The notes: generated by a model not told the origin, from the letters alone. A DNA stretch of 64,000 bases from JBDHTS01 sp044221445 (GCA_044221445.1 JBGAPF010000001.1:186001-250000); one strand, 5' to 3'. Shown: positions 48,101-52,492, numbered from the stretch's first letter. Numbers and translations are program-made.

Positions 48101-48835
48101 GAAATCCGTGTCTCCCTTGATGCCGCTCTGGAAGCTGGCCGTGCCGGAGACTTCGATGCTCTTGTCGATGGTTGCGGTACCGGGCGTTCCTGATTTCAAA
48201 ACCCACAGTCCGCCAGAGGCTTCGACCGCGGCGGCGTACGTAAAGTCTATGATGATGTCATCGGTGCCGGGGCCCTTCGTCAGATAGGTCGGATCGGCGG
48301 AGCAGCTGGTCTGGAAAATACGATCCGACCCGGCCGATATTAACGCGATCACCGTCGCGTCCTGGCCGTTCTTGCCCTGGAGCAGCGTGCCGTTGCATCC
48401 GCTGGTGCTGACGGCGCCGTGGTCCCAGGCGCAATAGCCGAACGACGTCCCCCAGGGATCGAGCTTGGCCGAGCCGATCTCGTTCGGAATACAGCCGCCG
48501 CCCGCCGGATGCGTCGAGCAGCCCGACGTGACAGGCGGATACGGCTCGATATAACCGTCGGCGTCGCAGTCTCCGCTGTCCGGCTGCTGGGCCGCCTCCA
48601 GCATCGCCAGCTTGGAGGCGATCTGCAGCTGGGTGTCGGCCTTCGTGCGCTGGTTGAGGCTGACCATCGTGCCCACCGGACCGCGCATCAGGGTCGCGGT
48701 CGCCGCGCCGATCACGCCGACCAGCGCCACAGCGCCGAACAGCGTGAAAAACACGTTGCCGCTTTCCCCCCTGCGCGTGCGGTCGAACCTCAAGATTTCT
48801 CCCCGTTTTTGCCAGCAATCCGCGCGGTCCAGCAT
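27104..48835 (-). CDS. Giant (7243 aa) mosaic repeat surface fibre protein with S74 chaperone domain
   Basis: One uninterrupted frame of 7243 codons. Residues 27-50 form a pseudopilin-like membrane helix (GNVFFTLFGAVALVGVIG), followed by a 100-residue cysteine-containing region. Next come 28 cassettes of roughly 150-350 residues, each with a short collar (LEVAGTDAILFPRG, then NGMMRY and a Trp) followed by a variable beta insert. Near residues 940-1100, 5750-5900 and 6000-6240 lie stretches like YadA head repeats (NTALG, NTIVG). A peptidase S74 domain starts near 7075: SDRRLK gives Ser7080 and Lys7085, the autocleavage pair. A coiled coil (about 7160-7200), a membrane helix (about 7212-7235) and a basic tail follow. 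This resembles trimeric phage fibres and the Bdellovibrio mosaic adhesive trimers. The ATG at 48835 is the outer limit; a TTG at 48793 has a better ribosome site (GGGGAGA). Confidence 0.85.
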   Translation of the reverse strand: MLDRADCWQKRGEILRFDRTRRGESGNVFFTLFGAVALVGVIGAATATLMRGPVGTMVSLNQRTKADTQLQIASKLAMLEAAQQPDSGDCDADGYIEPYPPVTSGCSTHPAGGGCIPNEIGSAKLDPWGTSFGYCAWDHGAVSTSGCNGTLLQGKNGQDATVIALISAGSDRIFQTSCSADPTYLTKGPGTDDIIIDFTYAAAVEASGGLWVLKSGTPGTATIDKSIEVSGTASFQSGIKGDTDFTAGSFNFANATGFFLPDQTNSGACAPSNVGSLRTKGIGGQILQICDNTKVGDNVADPPDGDGWVDVGGSGATNAVAGTDGQVQYNNGGAFGASAAFTFNDTTNTLSASALDVGSSLDVGGVATIDGNTDIGGTLDVTGNATAGGTLDVTGNLSTDAALSVGTDAEIDGNLIVDGNTDLIGALDVGGVSKFSDDALIKMGSAGDPGLAFSSASTTGLYYVSGGIGFTVGGSQHANVTSAGLGVTGDATATGNIIATGGVAGDSFETGSIGSGVGLFSDGAAGLTLQTAGTSRIQIDAAGDIGIALVGAPTADLDIGGVIRLRQMGATPGGNCGALTGAITYSSGDVLLVCSDQTGNWETIGTSGGGGGGAGNYWTKLVDGRLYYTTQNVGVGTNDPLAKFHVNGDFLTTGSYSGTASMPVSGAGTRMVFDSETGAFRAGAVAGTQWDDAGIGDYSFGLGYNTKASGLSSIAMGNNVSATNTYSMALGLGSNSTPAVVSGANSFGIFMGDQAGVTLADSNTMGLFGGRLVIDPNVSATQVSVDGSLTVDVEGGVGATNFCDEDGNDCFSASDIASGVTGAPGGNRQVIYNSGGILGAATGFVYTSSGQLGIGTAAPAASLEVAGTDAILFPRGLDGTRPVSPVNGMMRYNTTDENFDVYANGSWQKLTMGSSSALAIDDLSDAIADYTTKHSIALGSNSGIAMTSAAIRNVFAGEEAGFSNTSGHTNTYLGRAAGKFNVLGSENTYVGSGAGVLGSGGGQNVAIGAYAGYTNAGNYNVYIGKSAAQLADTGTLNTIVGQNAAAALLGGSSNTIVGQNSGGTLTTGNYNILLGRNIDVPAAATSNYMSLGNLIFSQGIDGTGTTVSSGNVGVGTKTPGAKLEVAGTDAILFPRGTDAERPALVSNGMMRYSSTGNDFEVYANGAWRKIVTSTGGALAAAGSDTQIQYNSNGVLYTSAGLVFTSTGRVGIGTAAPTARLELTGTYTRYTGGTLAFGVPSVPATTSTGQGANNYFNNFNNYTGILLRKSGISAGDYVAVEDYYNTPIFSIKNAGSVGIGTATPAATLEVAGTDAILFPRGGTGNRPASPVNGMMRYNSVNDRFEAYQGGTWQDILTNASIAAAPDRGIQFNSNGALAAVSTFTYTSAGNVGIGTASPSGKLEVQGTAFVGDITSSGTATNGSVMRVYTGNTALANAGLDVIRGTNAASTWTTPQSILSLRLRSDGTGSYRGTIGFTATSTPAETITLLNNGFVGINTTAPLARLDVGGADAILFPRGLDATRPSSPVNGMMRYSSTGNDFEVYANDAWRKIVTSTGGLTAAAGSDTQVQYNSNGYLTGASNLIYASNGYIGVGTSSPANILSLAASSSIGSWGAINTANAIQSIVENGNVKMFLDGNSVITNNDLYLGTTGTAYIRFGVRSVESMTLSSAGKLGINNTSPATHLDVNGTIRMAYGGESCSASTLGGMYYSSATGNFYACGTAGSWTQISTGASSVAAGADTQIQYNSNGSLAASSGFLFNSAGNVTIGTGGTTGNKLTIVSAVPDTPIVPDSTNTVAIYGNGNAYFKARDATNDIETVFGASGPSSEGFVGTMTGHGFSLRTNNVKRLTVTSGGNIGIGTLTPAATLEVAGTDAILFPRGQTSNRPSSPVNGMMRYNSVNDRFEAYQAGTWQDILTNASLAASPDRGVQFNSGGSLGAVSTFTYSSVGYLGIGTASPTAPLHIYSAGSSGDQVQITDSGSLRVYALKNDANTFEIIDRTANSGRLSILSGGNIGIGTSTPVAKLEISGTGAVAIPRGTDAQRPSSPQNGMIRYSSTGNDFEVYANSAWRKIVTSTGGLTAAAGSDTYIQYNSNGSLAGSSGLVFTSVGYVGIGTATPSFPLHVSTSTTQQARLSGSTAASLYLEDVGVADSSQPFGYISQDNGVLSLGNANRSGTATTGSQIRLSIAASGNVGVGTTSPSELMHIHAATGVASAGVRTSFTDDTSYGEWNAYEGATYKGGMAIFGSNYVSSAWRNALVATAATDNLGAFIVRTKTSSVYNDRFIITNVGNVGIGTTSPLARLQVAGTDAILFPIGQTSNRPASPVNGMMRYNSVNDRFEAYQAGTWQDILTNASLAASPDRGIQFNSGNALAAVSTFTYSSVGNVGIGTASPSAQLEVSGDTIISAAGNNTYRKLTLKADNAGASADVAEIALERNYYAPGQNAAAMVFSRGTGTDDAAISFYTRNGSSVYANRLQITKSGSVGIGTTAPAATLEVAGTGAVAIPRGTDAQRPSSPQNGMIRYSSTGNDFEVYANSAWRKIVTSTGGLTAAAGSDTYIQYNSNGSLAGSSGLVFTSVGYVGIGTATPTQALEVNGNIKLTGLNSTGYLNALSANDLLANNVHLISGYSLCVRGSRSTCIDSPGAGSDMFFNVGAVEMMRIKNFTGNVGIGTSTPLARLQVAGTDAILFPIGQTSNRPASPVNGMMRYNSVNDRFEAYQAGTWQDILTNASLAASPDRGVQFNSGGSLSASSNFVFTSGGALGIGTTSPAYHVVASGSSVGSVAMLANNNDTSGLSGFYTSEGGTSTGIIQWRGSTNGSYPSMLRVGSNVAGGGTLLTYGAGSTGIILTSSGRFGFGTATPNVPFEVQVGANQYANIYSTSASNNIRPLRIGTTGSAGSIAFARASDGSPQGAIGYVSSTDSSQFNIASNGGGGFMTFTTVTAERMRIDATGKIGIGTTAPATLLDSQGTLRIAYGGETCSASTEGSIYYDSAADRFYACQTSGSWTQIATAASTSAAGSNAQVQFNSGGSLGANSVFVWDNTNGYLGVGTANPQSRISANNYLTNYAPGLTIPGISVDIRGDGDSGGTTSARALQLTATATGSNTVSTLLAARAAGIANMTSGSLSVLNGLYASAANSGAGTVNNGNAVTAFGSSSSTGNITTYRAFYSQAPTFSSSGTIGTGYGLYLEDLKGTGGVTTAYGVYQLGATDRNYFAGKIGQGVTNPATALDVSGTVKMAYGGESCSASTEGSIYYDSAADRFYACQTSGAWTQIATAGSTSAAGSDMQIQLNNNGVLYASSGLTFNSTSGVLAIANGLYASGATRIGSSGNFYAYFGTSSTPGYTFTGGNDVGMFRPSANQLGLSTNSLERMRIDASGRVGIGTTSPSAQLEVAGTDAILFPRGGTGNRPSSPVNGMMRYNSVNDRFEAYQAGTWQDILTNASLAASPDRGVQFNSGGSLGAVSTFTYSSVGYLGIGTASPETPLHVYGTGTSTTLGQLDTNLRLQSNTVTQSGGNEISFRGKTTLAVDVSTYAAVSAPMTANGASGSTGYLVFSTKSNATDTALTERMRILQGGSVGIGTTAPAATFEVTNSAGSANTRVAVLGRAIADSNFGLDVRKGATTNASGDIMGSMGLSYISTSSGNSYVRFHRGASTTGGFMSFSTSSDIERMRIDTNGLVGINTTAPATRLDVNGTVRMAYGGETCSASTEGAIYYDSSTDLFYACQTSGSWTQISTGSSATAAGGDREIQFNSGGSLGTSSGLVYTSAARLGVGTASPQDKVHIAGILRVGDAGAGGMIKLVNASSVNWQFDPTSGMKITHNAGVTQNVTFSGSTNNVTFGINTITPAATLEVAGTDAILFPRGGTGNRPASPVNGMMRYNSVNDRFEAYQAGTWQDILTNASLAASPDRGIQFNSGGAMSASANLVYTTGGAFLLGYGTALTQDATPQKFAISDTNSAAAMAFNRYNTTVSTQPARIILGRSRGATAGTYDILQDGDQIGRIAFTGADGTDLNTPAAAIIAQVDGTPGADDMPGALTFNTTADGANAVTERMRITANGQVGIGTSAPGSAFSVGKAMTAASGAAWGVNLSQTLTASANSDALTALRIYPAFSDGAFTGVAHYGLTLADGYVGFGTVTPTQALHVYGGTSSSVQTVLVEHDSGTSGQARLSLKSTGSGGRTYNITSGNLSYVSVSGLLFEQTDGLLVNFTKDGPVGIGTTTPSATLEVAGTNAILFPRGTDVQRPALVSNGMMRYSSTGGDFEVYANGSWQKLMMGASSSSVAGSDRQVQFNSSGAMSATSTFVYTSAGSLGVGTASPLALLHVTNSAAAGTSANAIGGLFQQSADQRFYVKVRNASVNGSANNPFAGFAAEAADYTQAGTLERAYFGLKLRTSTGGYGQTYLSAPRELLMYVNNYSVDDGTGSLTWGTLAIAADASANVGIGTSTPNAKLEVSGTDAILFPRGTDAQRPTLVSNGMMRYSSTGGDFEVYANGSWQKLMMGASSSSVAGSDRQIQFNSGGSLSAATNLVYTSAGSVGIGTASPQNTLEVNGSVRTGNHILVGNPAYILMQTANGTLRITNSNGTSSSQGLTVYGSAGLIGIGTTTPAAQLEVAGTDAILLPRGTDAQRPTLVSNGMMRYSSTGGDFEVYANGSWQKLVMGASSTSVAAAGSDTYIQYNSNGSLAGASGLTYDSTGTVGVATGINVASTSTNGLQTFNTADQTTNFEKFKGAWASNIYQMGLFAGGTGTFSRKLRVGLASFNGMPTTLTSSLLFDTYSTSGSVFSFEGSTSTASGMTFLNVGGVSGTVASSSGTQTILKVGQTITQTGTAGYNALLINPTESTTGSGAKYLINAQVGSVGKFSVDTTGKVGVGTITPSAQLEVAGTDAILFPRGGTGNRPSSPVNGMMRYNSVNDRFEAYQAGTWQDILTNASLAASPDRGIQFNSGNSLAAVSTFTYTSAGNLGLGTASPSDKLHIAGGMRIDNSGAGVSTFTGVAGSTDFFFIPSTAAGGIKVVYQSGGSLSGQNYTDIRPNAIVVSSASSTATLTIDHTDNPNAYTISTGSARGLRFRPAGNTSSMFLASDGSVSIGSGTTTHAKFEVAGTDAILFPRGTDAERPTLVSNGMMRYSSTGGDFEVYANGSWQKLVMGASSTSIAAAGSDQQVQFNNNGVLYASTGLVYNSSTGRMGIATTTPVSTLDVNGVIVARGVDGFKYNNDYPRVTYWGGSSNLPTVTFDSNTGIFYDKSGTVYRTYIGGAEYAAISTTTASFSQTGALLLPRGTTGQRPGSPSNGMIRYNSTDGDFDVYASGSWQKLVLGASSTGAAAAGSTGYVQFRSSTGNLGGDSSLFWDDANKRLGVGTTSPTAPVEIAGTTFKFSSTGIMMGGAGTVGTTAAGQSVNNTFNNSSNWTTLLLKKTGAGPGDYLAVDSSAAAPVFYVKSAGQVGVGTATPGAQLEVAGTDAILFPRGTDAQRPTLVSNGMMRYSSTGGDFEVYANGSWQKLVMGASSSGSVAGSDRQIQFNSGGTLSASANLVYTSAGFLGIGTSNPSSMINTAKTFTAGTTGWGEGVAFTATGSGSSATYLGVVGTRSYASMNATGSSLHEGFGIYTSGYAANDATAQTAYGMLADFRTYPNDTAYGVYIQDDNVSTGGTAYGLYIKLDDTDVTRYGIYQATANTNYFAGNTGIGTSAPGAALEVGGTDAILFPRGTDAQRPTLVSNGMMRYSSTGGDFEVYAGGAWKKLVTSSTSGGTMALDDLSDAVTNYGADHNLAIGSGAGVSFASGGQKNVAVGEQAGANVTTGDMNTMLGYQAGLFVATGSENTLLGTFAGVNTTGTANVMIGKQAGYTSVAGNQNVYIGRNAGLYANGAGNNILIGDQAATSLVTGNNNLVLGYNVDVPTGTTVSSGNIGIGTKTPGAKLEVAGTDAILIPRGTDAQRPTLVSNGMIRFNSTSTDFDVYAGGWKKLVMGTSSAGGVAGSDQQVQLNNNGVLYASTGLTFNSSTGLLTNANRISVGGSGRDTNSVFITGGNSTSTGASNTAIGSGAFAANTSGTRNVALGQGALNASATGDSNVAVGTWALVTANGAAENTALGDKSLRMTTTGGFNTAAGSQSLTNNTDGTQNAAFGYLTLFNNDSGTYNTAMGAQSLEYFSTSASTYNTALGQAALYGVNGSSTGARNTALGARAGLAMTTGSNNILAGYQAGDAITSGSNNIVIGYDIDAPSATGSNQMTIGNLIFGTGLTSTGTTLSSGSVGIGVASPNATLEVGGTGAVLLPRGTDAQRPSLVSNGMIRFNSTSTDFDVYAGGWKKLVMGTSSAGGVAGSDKQVQLNNNGVLYASTGLTFSSSTGNLTLTNGALLAGAGSSGAPSLSFAGDSDTGLFNAGANGMALVSGGSWKMYLDATSVSAYQQFQMYTNSTVAQISAQGLGDASNYSQFNLRRTADNAAWAMNFNKATVDGGFALQHFDGVATYTTALMIDPNNSFAVGIGTVTPQAKLEVAGTGAILLPRGTDAQRPTLVSNGMMRFSSTGTDFEVYAGGWKKLVMGTSSAGGVAGSDQQVQLNNNGVIYASTGLTFNSSTGVLTTSSVQFSSATAAAPSMTFAADTDTGVFLSGANSFSVAAGGAEKFRVTTSQVVGTAGSATSAGYGFIGDTDTGMYQVSADKIGLTAAGALRMMVQDPSTTNAVATFVGTSAIVLPQGLDATRPSVPLNGMMRYSSTGNDFDVYANGSWQKLVMGASSAGGVAGSDQQVQVNSSGVIYASAGLTFSSSTGILTVTNGAVRSGPGIVTAPGLSFAGDTNTGFYNIGADSIGAATNGVLRLTIQDPSTTGAVAVFGGTSAITLPSGLDATRPSTPVNGMMRYNTTSGDFDIYANSGWKKIVMGTSSAGSVAGSDQQVQLNNNGVLYASTGLTFSSSTGQLSVTGKVSVSDRVSFGAQTGLAAPAYPTTALSSIAAATGGNTIANGANSQVWNWDSLTTGTAMSMASTTVTTGSVLSLQTTTNSGAATGNVLKIQVNGASSAIVPLAIVNTGTGLSFRVNDDGTGTDSTPFVVDASGNVGIQKTAPAAALDVVGNIQYTGTITDVSDRRLKTDIVPLDNRGSMLGKLSGIKTYSFVMKADEKKQVEFGVMAQELEKTFPELVHTANDKMGTKSVNYVGLIAPMIKAGQELEAQNKQMKAELETMKAGQDELKTAMNDLQKDMNGMKAHTGYGINKAGMDGWMLLLIGAVLGGNMMFIGINVLNRRKRRD
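28100..46300 (-). repeat. Array of 28 coding cassettes inside the giant fibre gene
   Basis: The collar core (reading MMRY/MIRF and similar) recurs 28 times, near + strand positions 28268, 28708, 29278, 29974, 31008, 31678, 32398, 32962, 33465, 34118, 34926, 35402, 36078, 37205, 37690, 38584, 39070, 39870, 40720, 41272, 41848, 42680, 43150, 43720, 44240, 44830, 45385 and 46165. Some copies are near-identical at the DNA level over 100 bases or more, notably the AYQAGTWQDI and VYANGSWQKL types; four (37690, 39070, 39870, 43720) are a cysteine-bearing variant (GGE-CSAST). The spacers between are diverse. Such an array can recombine and can be mis-assembled. Confidence 0.88.
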
Positions 48836-49372
48836 GCCCCACGGCCAGTCGAGGCCACGCGCAAGGCGCAGTAACCCACCCTTGAGTCTTTCAGAAAAAC
48901 CTTACCAATTCGATAACGGATGATAATTGTTTCAAGGACTTGACCCGCCATTTCCGACGCGACGCGCAGCCCTTTGACAGGGGCGCACGGACGGAAAACA
49001 GGCGTCGCGTCATGGCGGCGGGGCAGAATCATGAGAAAAACCGGAAGAATCGGACGGAAAAAGATACGCGAATCAGGCTTTCAGCATACCGGCAACACAA
49101 GGGCGAATCAACATATCCACCGATTCGATACCCTGATTTCAACAAGGAAAAGCCTTAAACTATTCGCATTCCGCAATCCTCTTTGCATTTCGCCATAAAA
49201 CACGCCCTGATCAAAGGGATAGAGGGAGAAACCTATCCGAAGTCGCGCGCGTTCGGCGCAAAACGACCGATATGCTTGTCTTTTGCAAATCCACGCCCGC
49301 GCTGAAGGATAGAAGCCCTGCCCACAGCATGATTTATGCGTAGGAAAAACGAACACGGTCAGGAGAAACAGA
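48836..49372. other. 537-base gap between giant gene and phage-side genes
   Basis: No convincing gene is present: short open frames on both strands lack ribosome sites or family resemblance. I see no tRNA, integrase fragment or obvious att repeat. The promoter of the giant gene should lie in 48840-48950; a TTGAAA hexamer occurs there on the minus strand but without a clear partner. The segment is the boundary between host-type genes and the phage late region. Confidence 0.5.
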
Positions 49373-49597
49373 ATGATCAAAAACCACACTACGCACAGAA
49401 GTGCGTTCGATTCGGCCCTTCACGGCATTGATATCCTGCAAGATATCGATCTGGTGCTCGCACCCGTGCGGCCGACCGCCGAAATGATCGACGCGGCCTG
49501 CCGCACGGTCAGGATTGGCAAAATGCAGGCGCAGCTGGTCTATGAAGCCATGATCCGCGAGTCTATGCCCGACGGGCTGGAAGACGGGCCTATCTGA
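49373..49597 (+). CDS. Small hypothetical protein
   Basis: A 74-residue protein I do not recognise. AGGAGA at 49361-49366 lies at ideal spacing before the ATG, which is the best reason to call it real. The sequence is soluble and mostly helical, with VRPTAEMIDAACRTVRIGKMQAQLVYEAMI in the middle. It is the only rightward gene between the giant fibre gene and the leftward phage genes and could be a chromosomal or a phage accessory gene. Confidence 0.6.
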   Translation: MIKNHTTHRSAFDSALHGIDILQDIDLVLAPVRPTAEMIDAACRTVRIGKMQAQLVYEAMIRESMPDGLEDGPI

Positions 49598-49621
49598 CCT
49601 CCGTCACTCGTTCAGCTTACC

Positions 49622-50170
49622 CTAGTCCCCACCCCGCAGAAGCGGCCGGGACGGCTGGGCGGAAGGCGGCGCGGAAGAATCCGGCGCCGCCTTCTTTTCT
49701 TCCGAACGTTTATAGACATAAATGCCCAGGACCGACAGCCCGACCGTCCAGATGACGGTCAGAGAATCCGCCGCGCGCAGAACGAGCCCCGCCTCCGCCG
49801 TCTTAAACACGATGACATAGGCGATGCCGAACATTTGCGCCGCCCAGGTGAGCGCCATCAGGTAGCCGAAGGTCGGGCGCATGCGCCGGACATAGAGGTC
49901 GTCGGACGACACTTCCGCGCGCAGGCTCTGGTTGATTTCGGAAAGGCCCGCCGACCGGCCCTGCACTTCAATCCGGGCCATCTCCTCGGCATGGCGGTTG
50001 GCCTCGGCCAGCTGATCGGGACCGATCTGCCCGCCCGTCACGGCCCTGTCGAAATTATTCAGCGCCTGGGCCGCCGTCTTCGCGACAGGGCTGTCCATTT
50101 CGCCGAGGGCCCTGCCCAGAATTGAAAGGACAAAAGGCAAACCAAGCTGAGATAACACTGCAGGTAACAT
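49622..50170 (-). CDS. GTA-type three-helix holin family protein
   Basis: A 182-residue protein with an N-terminal hydrophobic segment, a helical charged middle (ALNNFDRAVTGGQIGPDQLAEANRHAEEMARIE) and the RRMRPTFGYLMALTWAAQMFGIAYVIVF stretch followed by a further membrane helix (VIWTVGLSVLGIYVY), matching the 3TM holin family used by gene transfer agents and phages. Holins permeabilise the inner membrane so that the endolysin reaches the wall. AAGGAG precedes the ATG at 50170. It follows the SleB-type hydrolase gene, forming a lysis cassette at the end of the late genes. Confidence 0.8.
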   Translation of the reverse strand: MLPAVLSQLGLPFVLSILGRALGEMDSPVAKTAAQALNNFDRAVTGGQIGPDQLAEANRHAEEMARIEVQGRSAGLSEINQSLRAEVSSDDLYVRRMRPTFGYLMALTWAAQMFGIAYVIVFKTAEAGLVLRAADSLTVIWTVGLSVLGIYVYKRSEEKKAAPDSSAPPSAQPSRPLLRGGD

Positions 50171-50192
50171 ATAAAAATCTCCTTTTAAGCAG

Positions 50193-50661
50193 TTACAAAC
50201 GATAGAAAATGTGATGTCCGACAACGGCGACCGGCATCTCGTGTTTTACCCAGTACGGCGTCTGTCCCGCCGCGTGATAATGAGTGGCACCTTTCACAGG
50301 ATCGGGCAAAGCGCCGAGCATCGCGCGGCGGGCGATCCGGAGCGCCGTTGCAAATTGCACATCCGCTTCGTTCACAGCCATGACCAGCCTGTAATTCCGG
50401 TCGTCCTTGTTCCAACAAGAGAACTGGAACGGCTTCTGGCAAATCTGGATGATCGTGTTTCCCCACCAGAATCCGCCCTCTATTTTCGATACGAGCAGTC
50501 TGTTTATAACGGTCGCCGCAACGGCTTCCATGTGAAACGCCCTCTCCGCGCGCTTCTCCCCAGATCGTGCGCGCCAGAGTGTCGATTTCCAGACCCGACA
50601 TCAGGACCGCAGCGTTATTCTTTTCGATTGCCTTCAGATCGAACGGCGTAAGTTTTTTCAT
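50193..50661 (-). pseudogene. SleB-type cell wall hydrolase (phage endolysin), frameshifted
   Basis: SleB/CwlJ-type hydrolases cleave peptidoglycan; here the gene would supply phage lysis activity. The N-terminal part from 50661 (AGGAGT upstream) reads DTLARTIWGEARGEG, then leaves frame. The rest, MEAVAATVINRL, QFSCWNKDDRN, RIARRAMLGALPDPVKGATHYHA and HHIFYRL, lies in the next frame to 50193. The break is at about 50531-50538; one extra base or two missing bases (for instance a lost CA) would explain it, since the family pattern GEG-x-x-x-MEAV then aligns exactly. The intact product would be about 155 residues with the catalytic Glu of WGEARGE kept. Confidence 0.82.
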
Positions 50662-50684
50662 GGATGACTCCTGCGTGAAAAGTG

Positions 50685-50999
50685 TTAATTCCGTCCGGCG
50701 TGTAGCGCTTCTGTTTTCATCGCGGTCGTGTCCAGCTTGGATTCGATCCGCAACAGATGGGAGACCAGCCGCATTTCGAGCTCTCTCAGATCGGAAATCG
50801 AGGCGTAATTTTTGGCGACTTCGAGCTTGAAAGAAGACAGCGCTTCGCGCATCTGCGCATTCCGCGAGTCAATAATGTCTCTTAAGTGCCTGATGGAAAT
50901 TTCAGATTCTTTTCGCGCCCGCCATATCATCCAGAACAGGCTGCCGAGCGCGGGCAGATCGATCGCTGTAATCCACCAGGCAAGATCGTTTGAAAGCAT
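50685..50999 (-). CDS. Small phage membrane/coiled-coil protein
   Basis: A 104-residue protein with one N-terminal membrane helix (LAWWITAIDLPALGSLFWMIW) followed by a long charged helix likely to form a coiled coil (SEISIRHLRDIIDSRNAQMREALSSFK ... LRELEMRLVSHLLRIESKL). It resembles DUF2730-like small phage proteins and also the layout of an inner-membrane spanin. AGGAGA lies upstream. Position between terminase and the hydrolase fits a lysis accessory protein, but this is inferred. Confidence 0.6.
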   Translation of the reverse strand: MLSNDLAWWITAIDLPALGSLFWMIWRARKESEISIRHLRDIIDSRNAQMREALSSFKLEVAKNYASISDLRELEMRLVSHLLRIESKLDTTAMKTEALHAGRN

Positions 51000-51016
51000 G
51001 CGGTTCTCCTATCGTC

Positions 51017-52492
51017 TTAAAGTGTGAATTCCGTATCGGCGGCATGGGAGGCCTGTCCGGCCATCCAGCTGCGCCGCCCCTTCGGAACGAAAAGGCGTTT
51101 GAGGCGCACCGGCTCCAGGGAAAGCGCCCCGGCGACGGCGTCGAGACCGTCGTCGCGGCCCTTGACGCCGGGACGCCATTCCTGCATCTCGACCATGAAC
51201 GGCGTCGCATAAACGCTGTCATGGATATTCAGCAACCGCGCCGCCAGCACAACATCGAAGGCTTCAAGGATGCGCAGGTCCTTCGGTCGCGTGCTGTTTT
51301 TTCCGATCACGGCGCAGGGAACGCGGGCCATTGCCAGTTCACGCCGCAGGATCGCGGGAAGAAACTGCCCAAGGCCGTTGGTCTCCACGGCGACTGAAGG
51401 CACATGAAGCCGCTTCAGGATAAGCGCGGCCTGACGGCATTGATGCGTGGCATTGTCCACGCCCTCGTCCTCTTTTCCAGAAAGAGGCGGGGAAAAATAA
51501 GTGACGCTATGCAGGTACCGCCGCCCTTCCTCGTCCGTAAAGACCACGGCCAGAACGCTGGAATCGCCACCTTTCCCGACAGACGGATCCCACCAGGCGG
51601 AGGCGGAGGCCATGCGATGGCCGTTCAGGTAAAGCCCTTTCAGTTCCGAGACCAGATGCAGGTCGCCGCCGTAGCGGACCGGCAACGCCGGATCGAGGCG
51701 GCCTTCGGCGATATTGGCCGGCTGAAGGAGCATCTGGCTGCGGAAACGGTTGGGGCCGCTGCGCCGTTCGATCGACTCGATTTCCCCTAACGGGAAACGT
51801 GCGGGCCAGGCGCTTTTACCGTTTTCGATCACCGGCACTTCGAGACGTTCATAACCGTCGAGAAACGGAACCGTTTCGTCGATTTCCAGACGCGGCGCGT
51901 CGGCATAAATCGTGAACCAGCTGTGCGGCGTGCCGACATAAAGCTGTGTTCCGCCCGGGGCGCGGACGAAATCCGTCTCGCCCAGCCTGTCGCGCAATTC
52001 CTCCCTCTTTGCCGCCGTGTCGCAGGTCACGGGCACTTCGACGTCGTCACATATAATGATGTCGGCGCGGCTGCCCGTGATATTCGACGTGATGCCGCGA
52101 GCGAGCATCGACGGGTCGCGCAGTTCGAGGTCGCGCTTGACCGTAAAGCGGTCGTTTCCCCACTGGTCAAGTTTTTCAGGCTTAAGTGAACAGGTTAGAG
52201 GATGTCGCTCGATGATGCGCTTAACATTGCGTACCATCTTCCTTGCCAGCATCGAATCCGCCGCCAGCACAAGGATGCGCAAATCCGGCCGCCGATATAA
52301 AAGCCACGCCGCGAACACGCCGACAATCGTGCTCTTGCCGCAGCTGCGGAACGCCATCAGCAGCAGGCGGCGGTCGCCGTTGCGCCATGATTTTTCCAGC
52401 CACCCGGCGATCCGGAAATGCACACGGGGCGTCGTCTGGTTCTGCGCCCTGTTCCAGATGCTCAGGAAAAACTTGAAGCCTATTAATTTCAT
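51017..52492 (-). CDS. Phage terminase large subunit
   Basis: Motor and nuclease that packages phage DNA into proheads; 491 residues. The Walker A-like FRSCGKST lies at residues 48-55 and the Walker B IIICDDVE at 145-152. The nuclease domain shows WDPSVGKGGDSS, VETNGLG and the C-terminal GRDDGLDAVAGAL motif, all with the expected acidic residues. The start overlaps the preceding small gene by four bases (ATGA). Confidence 0.93.
   Translation of the reverse strand: MKLIGFKFFLSIWNRAQNQTTPRVHFRIAGWLEKSWRNGDRRLLLMAFRSCGKSTIVGVFAAWLLYRRPDLRILVLAADSMLARKMVRNVKRIIERHPLTCSLKPEKLDQWGNDRFTVKRDLELRDPSMLARGITSNITGSRADIIICDDVEVPVTCDTAAKREELRDRLGETDFVRAPGGTQLYVGTPHSWFTIYADAPRLEIDETVPFLDGYERLEVPVIENGKSAWPARFPLGEIESIERRSGPNRFRSQMLLQPANIAEGRLDPALPVRYGGDLHLVSELKGLYLNGHRMASASAWWDPSVGKGGDSSVLAVVFTDEEGRRYLHSVTYFSPPLSGKEDEGVDNATHQCRQAALILKRLHVPSVAVETNGLGQFLPAILRRELAMARVPCAVIGKNSTRPKDLRILEAFDVVLAARLLNIHDSVYATPFMVEMQEWRPGVKGRDDGLDAVAGALSLEPVRLKRLFVPKGRRSWMAGQASHAADTEFTL

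Noticed and set aside
27104..48835. Regular repeats that look like a CRISPR array
   Set aside because: Repeats are far longer than CRISPR repeats, irregularly spaced, keep one reading frame and encode protein cassettes; no cas genes are near.
48940..49198. Two short rightward frames (72 and 74 codons) in the same gap
   Set aside because: Low-complexity basic sequences, overlapping each other in different frames, no ribosome site.
49108..49389. 93-codon leftward frame in the gap beside the phage genes
   Set aside because: No ribosome site; overlaps the better supported rightward gene at 49373.
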